A stretch of 64,000 nt of DNA from Bacteroidales bacterium (GTDB lineage: Bacteria > Bacteroidota > Bacteroidia > Bacteroidales > Muribaculaceae): NCBI GenBank assembly GCA_003150235.1, contig QAMW01000007.1, positions 20,832 to 84,831 of the forward strand, in the 5' to 3' direction. The translations under genes and the position numbers were made by a program. This document shows positions 58,632-64,000 of the stretch, one piece after another. The notes beneath the pieces were generated by a model. It ran no database searches. It was given only the letters and a program-made list of their open reading frames with translations, and was not told where the DNA came from. Position 1 is the stretch's first letter. Every line of letters begins with the position of its first letter.

Positions 58632-60404
58632 TTACTTCACAAGCACCTTGGTAGTGAAGGACTTGCCGCCTTCGGTATATTTCACGAGGTAGATGCCCGC
58701 AGGAACAGAGAGTGTTGCGCCATCACCACGCAAAGCCCCCATTATCCTGCCATCAAGCCCATAGACGGCTGCATCGGCGAATGTACCGGTAATACCTATG
58801 CCTCCGGCAACAGCCTTGACAACGACTTTTTCACCGTCGACAGCGTCAATCCCGACATTCTTGCAGTCAAACTTAAACGTGAACAGTTCGGTAGTAGGCG
58901 CGCCTTTCTCCCAGCCTGCCGCCATAATATAGTATTCTTTGTCACCGCGCAAGCCCGGAATCACCACCTCTGCCGCATCAGTAACCACCCTGCAAGAAGG
59001 ACGGAACTGGTCATATATATAATCATCGATAGCACCTTCTCCGTACTCGTCAAGATACTTCGTCTCGCAATAGTCAAATGCGTATTGTTCTTCAATATTT
59101 GAAGGCATGATATCTATTGTGGCTCTATAGGCAGTACGTTTTGATGTAGAATACTCTTCATCAACCTCTACGTTTATAAGCTTGAAGTCAAATGTCAAGT
59201 CAGACTTTTCAGGCGCTGCCGTGCGGAAATCATAGAAGAAAATATCGGTAATACGCTCACATTGCTCATTCACCCCGTAAGCATACAATACATAGTCAGT
59301 ATCCCATCTTAGTTCGGGGCACTTATCAGAAAGCCCCGGATCGGTCGTGCGACCGTCCAATGTCCCCTTGGATAAATCATTGCTCATCAACTCCTGCCAG
59401 GAAGGGTTACCCCCATAAAGACCTGACACATACTCATACCATCCACGGTCAAGCTCAATATCGACAGTCTCTTTTCCTCCGCGGAACTCAACCGCAGCGG
59501 CTGTAGGCATATACCAATAATAGAGCATGTCTTCACTCGGGGGCACAATTTTCACATGACAGTCATTAGTGGTGATATCAGATACTTCGAGTATAAACTC
59601 GTTTTTCTGTGGCTGCTTCTCCTCAGTTCTATACTCAACAATGACGGGGGCTGTAGTAGGAGCGCCATCGGCAGTTCCGATAACCACGATACAATAGTCG
59701 CGGTCTTTACGCTGCTGGTCAAACGTGATTTCTGCCTTTCCGGTATGCTTTTCGCCATAGGTCAGCACCATGGAGCAGAATTCCTTTTCTTCTTGCGAAC
59801 CGGGGGTGAGGTCATAACCATCAACCTCTCTCTTTTCAGCGGGATACACGACATACGGGTCGTCATTTGACGGAGTGACCGACACTGATGTAGTCATTCT
59901 CTTTCCATCGGGCAATATCGACAGAATCTCAACCGCAAACGTATTGTCTGATTTCGCCGGTGCATCAGTCTTGAATCCTACATAATTTAATGGAACCGAC
60001 ACCTCGCCTTCCGGAGTCATCCCGAAACCATAAACCACATATTCGGTGTCCCACATCAAACCGCTGTAAAGCTCATCCCTGAAAGTAGTCGAGGTAACAC
60101 CATGATTTAAATTCATCATCTCCTGCCAGGTCATATCCTCATAAAGTGAGGCATTATTTTTCCAGTTGGTTATCTGATTTTCGATAATATTGTCGGCTCC
60201 TATACCGTCAAATTCAGTCTTGGGGCGGAAATACCAGTAATAGCCCACCGACTCATCGGATGGAGTAATCGTAACCGAAGCATCAGTACATGAAATGTCA
60301 CTCACCTGTATGTCAAGCGACTTTTCCTGCGCTTCTACCGAAACCATAGCCGACGCGGCAAACACCGCCGCGAGCACCGTAACTTTTCGAGTAAAATAAT
60401 TCAT
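58632..60404 (-). CDS. Secreted two-repeat protein with T9SS-like C-terminal domain
   Basis: 590 residues. A signal peptide ends near VEAQ. Three related beta-rich modules start DIQVSDISCTDASVTITPSDESVGYYWYF, ILEVSDITTNDCHVKIVPPSEDMLYYWYM and a variant near 395 (FKLINVEVDEEYSTSKRTAYRATIDIMPSN). Each has an internal RWDTDYVLYAYG/LMWDTEYVVYGFG match, so it arose by duplication. The C-terminus (about 520-590, VYGLDGRIMGALRGDGATLSVPAGIYLVKY) is a short Por-type sorting/adhesion domain. A cell-surface protein, probably exported by T9SS or carried on the outer membrane; ligand unknown. Confidence 0.75.
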   Translation of the reverse strand: MNYFTRKVTVLAAVFAASAMVSVEAQEKSLDIQVSDISCTDASVTITPSDESVGYYWYFRPKTEFDGIGADNIIENQITNWKNNASLYEDMTWQEMMNLNHGVTSTTFRDELYSGLMWDTEYVVYGFGMTPEGEVSVPLNYVGFKTDAPAKSDNTFAVEILSILPDGKRMTTSVSVTPSNDDPYVVYPAEKREVDGYDLTPGSQEEKEFCSMVLTYGEKHTGKAEITFDQQRKDRDYCIVVIGTADGAPTTAPVIVEYRTEEKQPQKNEFILEVSDITTNDCHVKIVPPSEDMLYYWYMPTAAAVEFRGGKETVDIELDRGWYEYVSGLYGGNPSWQELMSNDLSKGTLDGRTTDPGLSDKCPELRWDTDYVLYAYGVNEQCERITDIFFYDFRTAAPEKSDLTFDFKLINVEVDEEYSTSKRTAYRATIDIMPSNIEEQYAFDYCETKYLDEYGEGAIDDYIYDQFRPSCRVVTDAAEVVIPGLRGDKEYYIMAAGWEKGAPTTELFTFKFDCKNVGIDAVDGEKVVVKAVAGGIGITGTFADAAVYGLDGRIMGALRGDGATLSVPAGIYLVKYTEGGKSFTTKVLVK

Positions 60405-60607
60405 AGCTTAACTTTTTATGTAATGAAATATAATAATATCATTTATGCCCCGTACAACAAGCGTGTCATGGGCAACTGCTTATTCGCAAAAATAGATATT
60501 GTTTTACACAAAAAACTTAATATAGATTAAGAAATGGCACAATCCTCGTCTTTTAACACTCCAAATTAACATATTGCCATGTATGAAGGCAATATCCGCG
60601 CATTATG

Positions 60608-61198
60608 TCAGCGTTTTTCCTTCAGAAACGCATTCTTTAGTTTACTAAGATATTCAGGGGTCACCCCGAGATATGAGGCAATGATTTTCTGCGGCACTTT
60701 CTTTATAATTTCAGGACGGTCGCCGAGCATGCTGCGGTAACGCTCTGCCGCGCTACCTTTATGCACGACCGCATTACGGTATTCATGATAAAACAACTCG
60801 CCGTAAGCGTAGCGCAACATCCATATCGTCAATTCATGATGGCGGGGCACGATATCCCAGAAATCTTCCCTGCGGATGTGCATCAACACCGAGTCGCAAC
60901 ACGCCTCAGCCCTGTAAAACGACGGCAGATTCATGGCAAATGAATGCTTTGACGAAAACATGGTACCGGGAAGCCCGAAAGCGAAGGTGCGCTCCTTGTC
61001 ACCATTCATATCGGCAAATCTCACAATTCCGTCCTGGATTATATACACATCGGGACACTTCACTCCCTCGGTTATCACGACATCGCCACGGGAGAGACGC
61101 AGCATCTCCCCTCGCGAAAACAGTTCGTCAAGCCCGGTATCGGAGGGCAGATACCCAAGTTCATCTTTTAGCAATAGTTTCAGTCTGTCAAATGCCAT
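60608..61198 (-). CDS. Crp/Fnr family regulator
   Basis: 196 residues. A cNMP-binding-type beta-barrel (GDVVITEGVKCPDVYIIQDGIVRF, about 38-61, with YRAEACCDSVLMHI near 93-106) leads through a long helix to a C-terminal HTH (KVPQKIIASYLGVTPEYLSKLKNAF, about 167-191). No Cys cluster of Fnr type is obvious. In Bacteroidetes such proteins often lack known effectors. A consensus promoter precedes it, and an imperfect dyad lies between promoter and start. Confidence 0.9.
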   Translation of the reverse strand: MAFDRLKLLLKDELGYLPSDTGLDELFSRGEMLRLSRGDVVITEGVKCPDVYIIQDGIVRFADMNGDKERTFAFGLPGTMFSSKHSFAMNLPSFYRAEACCDSVLMHIRREDFWDIVPRHHELTIWMLRYAYGELFYHEYRNAVVHKGSAAERYRSMLGDRPEIIKKVPQKIIASYLGVTPEYLSKLKNAFLKEKR

Positions 61199-61218
61199 AT
61201 CCCGGAGAGGTTTACACC

Positions 61219-61282
61219 GTGGCGCAACATATTTGCGTCACTTGATAATTCAAAAGTAATGAAAAATATCAATATCTCCAAA
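61219..61282 (-). promoter_or_regulatory. Promoter and dyad before the Crp/Fnr gene
   Basis: Minus strand TTTG (61282-61279), 20 nt, TACTTTTG (61258-61251), a clean promoter. Downstream, GTGGCGCAA and TTGCGTCAC (61219-61227 and 61233-61241) form a 9-bp dyad with one mismatch and a 5-bp spacer, a possible autoregulatory site of the Crp/Fnr protein. Confidence 0.5.
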
Positions 61283-61344
61283 CATACGACACCGATTTGT
61301 TGCATGCCGCGTCCGCAAAAACCGAAAAGTTGCTGCCCATGGCA

Positions 61345-61440
61345 GGGAATCATCAACCACGCTCCGTGATGATTCCTGACGGAAACATCACATTATTTAT
61401 TCCCTTTCCGGTGGTATCGCTTCGCTCAACCACCGGCTAC
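61345..61440. repeat. Composite of AATCATC and CCGGTGGT modules
   Basis: GGGAATCATC (61345-61354) pairs with GATGATTCC (61368-61376), and CCGGTGGT...ACCACCGGCTAC lies at 61408-61440, in the same order as at 54930-55035. The interval 61283-61558 holds no gene. Confidence 0.6.
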
Positions 61441-61558
61441 ATAGAGATTATCCCTATCGGGAAATTCATACCTTTGTCCTTTTGGTGCTTATGCATCTCC
61501 ACCAACGCTCCGGACAAGTATTGGCCGCCGAAAATGACAAGCCTTTAACCCTATAACC

Positions 61559-61590
61559 TTCAGATGGCGCATGAAAATGCGCCATCTGAA
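61559..61590. terminator. Perfect 14-bp hairpin right after the YhcH gene stop
   Basis: TTCAGATGGCGCAT (61559-61572), loop GAAA, ATGCGCCATCTGAA (61577-61590). It directly abuts the stop of the minus-strand gene at 61591. A T-run is lacking, so this is a terminator-like or 3'-protecting hairpin. Confidence 0.6.
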
Positions 61591-62181
61591 TCACAGGTAC
61601 TCTATTTTGCACACCAGCTTTCGGCTCACGCCCGGTTCGTCGGTTAACCTCACCGACGGCTGATGGTAGTCAGTCGGGAAAAAGAGGAAAAACGCCTCGG
61701 GTCCCGCCACATACCAGTCGACACTGTCGGCATCGAAGTGAGCCACATCTTTCTTGGGATTATATTCATGCTTGACCCTGACATCATGTCCGTAACCCAT
61801 CTTCTCGTTGCCACGCAGCGTATATTGCAGGTCGATGAAATTATGATGCTGCTCGATGTTGACATCCTCTGCAGCCCTCGGAGTGTACTCACTCATCTTT
61901 ATCCAGCAACGCCCCGGCACAAGGTCAATGCGTCCTACCGGAAGCGAGTCGAGGTCGAGAGTGGCAAGATAGCTGAAGAGAGTGTCCCACAGCTCCTTGT
62001 TTTTGGTGTACTGCCCGTAAAACTCATCGGCGTTGACCGACGGATGTACGGCGACGTTCCAACCATTGTTCCACTCGCCGCTCTCCATCCACTTTCGTGA
62101 ATCGGCAGAAGCGGGTTTACCTGAAGTCAGCGCGGCGGCTGCGATAAACGCCGCCGCGAGCATAAACATAATCTTTTTCAT
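61591..62181 (-). CDS. YhcH/YjgK/YiaL family protein, exported
   Basis: 196 residues from the ATG at 62181, chosen because it starts a signal peptide (MKKIMFMLAAAFIAAAALT). The domain is the cupin-like DUF386 (YhcH) family: HHNFIDLQYTLRGNEKMGYG near 118-137 (with conserved H and E), and FFLFFPTDYHQPSV near 165-178 (second histidine). Related proteins act near sialic acid or sugar metabolism, some as anomer converters. Having an export signal is unusual for the family. It follows purB by 20 bp in the same direction. Confidence 0.8.
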   Translation of the reverse strand: MKKIMFMLAAAFIAAAALTSGKPASADSRKWMESGEWNNGWNVAVHPSVNADEFYGQYTKNKELWDTLFSYLATLDLDSLPVGRIDLVPGRCWIKMSEYTPRAAEDVNIEQHHNFIDLQYTLRGNEKMGYGHDVRVKHEYNPKKDVAHFDADSVDWYVAGPEAFFLFFPTDYHQPSVRLTDEPGVSRKLVCKIEYL

Positions 62182-62201
62182 GGTGTATGGTCGTATATAA
62201 A

Positions 62202-63545
62202 TCAATAACCGGTGTAAGTGTGGGGCGACAGACGCTTAAGCTCCGCTTTTACCTCGTCGCTCACGTTGAGTGTGTCGATAAACTCGGCGATGCTCTCGGC
62301 GGTCACGGTGGTGTTGACGCGCGTCAGTTCCTTCAGAGTCTCGTAAGGTTTCGGATAACCCTCGCGGCGCAGGATGGTCTGGATACCCTCGGCAACTACA
62401 TTCCACATGTTGTCAAGGTCACGGTTGATTGCCGCCTCGTTGAGAAGGAGCTTGTTGAGACCCTTGAGGGTAGAAGCAAGGGCAATCATCATGTGACCCA
62501 GAGGCACACCGATGTTGCGCAACACGGTGGAATCGGTCAGGTCACGCTGCAGACGCGATACAGGCAGCTTCGTTGCAAGATGGTCGAGAATGGCGTTTGC
62601 TATGCCGAGATTACCTTCGGAGTTTTCAAAGTCGATGGGGTTGACCTTATGGGGCATAGCCGACGACCCTACTTCACCCGCCTTGATTTTCTGCTTGAAA
62701 TATTCCATAGATATATATTGCCACATATCCTTGTCAAGGTCAAGGATGATGGTGTTGATGCGGCGCAGGGCATCGAATATCGCGGCAAGATTGTCGTAGT
62801 TGGATATCTGGGTGGTGTATTCCTCACGCTCTATGCCGAGACGTTCGCCCAGGAACTTGGCGGCAAAAGCGCGCCAGTCAATCGACGGATATGCGGTAAG
62901 GTGAGCGTTGAAGTTACCGGTGGCACCGCCGAATTTTCCGCTTACGGGCACGGCGTCAAGCATGGCGAGCTGACGGCGAAGACGATAGCTGAACACACGT
63001 ATCTCCTTGCCGAGACGCGTGGGCGACGCGGGCTGTCCGTGGGTCTTCGCAAGCATGGGTAGCTGCTGCCACTCGTCGGCGCGCGCCTCAAGATGCTCGA
63101 TAAGCTCCATGAGCAGCGGGCGATAGACATCGCGCAGTGCCTCTTTCAGCGACAGAGGCACTGATGTATTGTTGATATCCTGCGAAGTAAGACCGAAGTG
63201 TATGAATTCCTTGTAAGCCTCAAGTCCAAGCGAGTCGAAACGCTCTTTAAGGAAATATTCGACCGCCTTCACATCATGATTGGTCACCGACTCTATTTCC
63301 TTTATGCGTGCCGCATCGTCAACGGTGAAGTTTTTATATATGTCGCGCAATTTCTCAAATACGCCATGGTCGACTCCCGCAAGCTGCGGCAGCGGAATCT
63401 CACAAAGGGCGATGAAATATTCCACCTCTACCCTGACGCGGTAGCGTATAAGGGCATATTCGGAAAAATACTCGTCAAGTCGCTCGCATTTGCCGCGATA
63501 ACGACCGTCAATCGGGGAAATTGCAGTAAGTTGTGTCAGTTGCAT
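62202..63545 (-). CDS. purB: Adenylosuccinate lyase
   Basis: 447 residues from the ATG at 63545 (MQLTQLTAISPIDGRYRGK), the usual purB start. It catalyses two elimination steps of purine synthesis. Signature of the fumarase/aspartase family, GSSAMPHKVNPIDFEN, lies near 285-300; TSQDINN and KTHGQPASPTRLGKE carry substrate-binding residues. The length is normal. A TAATTTTG box lies upstream at 63589-63582 (minus strand). It leads a possible two-gene operon with the YhcH gene. Confidence 0.96.
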   Translation of the reverse strand: MQLTQLTAISPIDGRYRGKCERLDEYFSEYALIRYRVRVEVEYFIALCEIPLPQLAGVDHGVFEKLRDIYKNFTVDDAARIKEIESVTNHDVKAVEYFLKERFDSLGLEAYKEFIHFGLTSQDINNTSVPLSLKEALRDVYRPLLMELIEHLEARADEWQQLPMLAKTHGQPASPTRLGKEIRVFSYRLRRQLAMLDAVPVSGKFGGATGNFNAHLTAYPSIDWRAFAAKFLGERLGIEREEYTTQISNYDNLAAIFDALRRINTIILDLDKDMWQYISMEYFKQKIKAGEVGSSAMPHKVNPIDFENSEGNLGIANAILDHLATKLPVSRLQRDLTDSTVLRNIGVPLGHMMIALASTLKGLNKLLLNEAAINRDLDNMWNVVAEGIQTILRREGYPKPYETLKELTRVNTTVTAESIAEFIDTLNVSDEVKAELKRLSPHTYTGY

Positions 63546-63632
63546 GAGTGATATTTGAAATTGTAAAATGATTGGAGACCACAAAATTACGCAATAAAAA
63601 TGAAATTTCATCGATTTTTTCTGCCCAAAATG

Positions 63633-63663
63633 TTTGCCAGTTCAAAAAATCGTTGTACCTTTG
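63633..63663 (+). promoter_or_regulatory. tRNA operon promoter
   Basis: TTTG at 63633-63636, 19 nt, TACCTTTG at 63656-63663; the first tRNA starts 23 nt later. Confidence 0.75.
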
Positions 63664-63685
63664 CATCGCTTTCGACAAAGAACAC

Positions 63686-63760
63686 GGGCGCTTAGCTCAG
63701 CTGGTTCAGAGCATCTGCCTTACAAGCAGAGGGTCGGGGGTTCGAATCCCTCAGCGCCCA
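63686..63760 (+). tRNA. tRNA-Val (TAC), copy 1
   Basis: Acceptor GGGCGCT/AGCGCCC with discriminator A (63760), D arm GCTC...GAGC, anticodon loop CTTACAA (anticodon TAC), T loop TTCGAAT. The two Val copies are identical along their 75 nt. Confidence 0.97.
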
Positions 63761-63813
63761 CTCAACAGAACTCCGGTGTTCAGAAATCGAAAGTTCCGGT
63801 CACTACCGATACC

Positions 63814-63888
63814 GGGCGCTTAGCTCAGCTGGTTCAGAGCATCTGCCTTACAAGCAGAGGGTCGGGGGTTCGAATCCCTCAGCGCCCA
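63814..63888 (+). tRNA. tRNA-Val (TAC), copy 2
   Basis: Identical in sequence to 63686-63760 with a 53-bp spacer, so a recent duplication or a homogenised pair. Anticodon TAC. Confidence 0.97.
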
Positions 63889-63891
63889 CAG

Positions 63892-63917
63892 AGCCTTCTT
63901 CGACAGAAGGCTTTTTT
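63892..63917 (+). terminator. Terminator after the second tRNA-Val
   Basis: Stem AGCCTTCT (63892-63899) with AGAAGGCT (63905-63912), loop TCGAC, then T6. It partly separates the Val pair from the Ala gene. Confidence 0.75.
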
Positions 63918-63925
63918 CATACCGA

Positions 63926-63999
63926 GGGGTATTAGCTCATCTGGCTAGAGCGCGACACTGGCAGTGTCGAGGTGAGCGGTTCGAGTCCGCTATACTCCA
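63926..63999 (+). tRNA. tRNA-Ala (GGC)
   Basis: Acceptor GGGGTAT/ATACTCC with one G-T pair, anticodon stem CGACA/TGTCG with loop CTGGCAG (anticodon GGC), T loop TTCGAGT. Discriminator A at 63999. A complete gene ending at the window edge. Confidence 0.93.
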
Positions 64000-64000
64000 C

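Noticed and set aside
61297..61548. Frame of 83 codons before the YhcH gene
   Set aside because: Also carries the repeat-derived VVSLRSTTGYI peptide and no start signals.

Overview
The window is 64 kb of chromosome from a Bacteroidales bacterium, most likely of the Muribaculaceae/Duncaniella type. This placement is inferred, not proven. It rests on Mfa/Fim-type fimbrillin lipoproteins with DUF3575/DUF3868 partners, a DUF5106 protein, the Bacteroidetes promoter pattern (TTTG or TTG, about 20 nt, TAnnTTTG) before many genes, the lack of clear Shine-Dalgarno sequences, and a GC content near 50% in most genes.

Layout. 1-6.2 kb: leftward exopolysaccharide operon (GT2, Wza-like exporter, Wzc-like chain-length ATPase, EpsG-like polymerase, sugar-nucleotide epimerase cut by the window edge), preceded by an orphan LuxR-type response regulator with a 14-bp dyad over its promoter. 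7.1-10 kb: acyltransferase, a two-gene ferredoxin/cytochrome-b-like pair, and an AraC regulator. 10.4-20.5 kb: a fimbrial operon (DUF3575, OmpA-like DUF3868, major fimbrillin, Mfa2/FimB anchor, two further subunits). A 189-bp segment bounded by perfect 17-bp inverted repeats lies before it and carries a promoter that points away from the operon in this assembly, so it looks like an invertible OFF/ON switch. 20.8-29.2 kb: DUF5106 lipoprotein, AraC regulator divergent from a TolC/HlyD/two-permease efflux operon, small winged-helix protein, metallophosphoesterase lipoprotein and a small envelope protein. 29.2-34.8 kb: a RAYT-type Y1 transposase, an ABC/GntR/hydrolase operon, TraB/GumN protein and DJ-1 protein. 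34.9-46.7 kb: glycosyltransferase/radical SAM/glycosyltransferase operon, two lipoproteins, SUI1 factor, AddA-like helicase-nuclease, S24 repressor, MFS transporter and DUF1846 protein. 46.9-51.7 kb: DUF6291-like protein, alkaline phosphatase, GH3 protein and small envelope proteins. 51.7-53.2 kb: an AT-rich two-gene cassette between 47-bp near-identical direct repeats that duplicate the metK promoter. 53.2-64 kb: metK behind an attenuator-like, SAM-riboswitch-like leader, then asnS, a pseudouridine synthase with a long Asn/Gly/Arg/Gln/Tyr repeat tail, a secreted repeat protein, a Crp/Fnr regulator, a YhcH-family protein, purB and three tRNAs.

Three items stand out: the apparently invertible fimbrial promoter; the repeat-bounded cassette (DUF3800 protein plus a possible toxin-fold nuclease, with a possible short convergent RNA); and a family of short palindromes, many with a GTAG foot and compensatory stem changes, scattered in intergenic regions together with a RAYT transposase whose own gene carries two identical inverted copies. 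All functional statements are read from sequence by eye; no database search was run.
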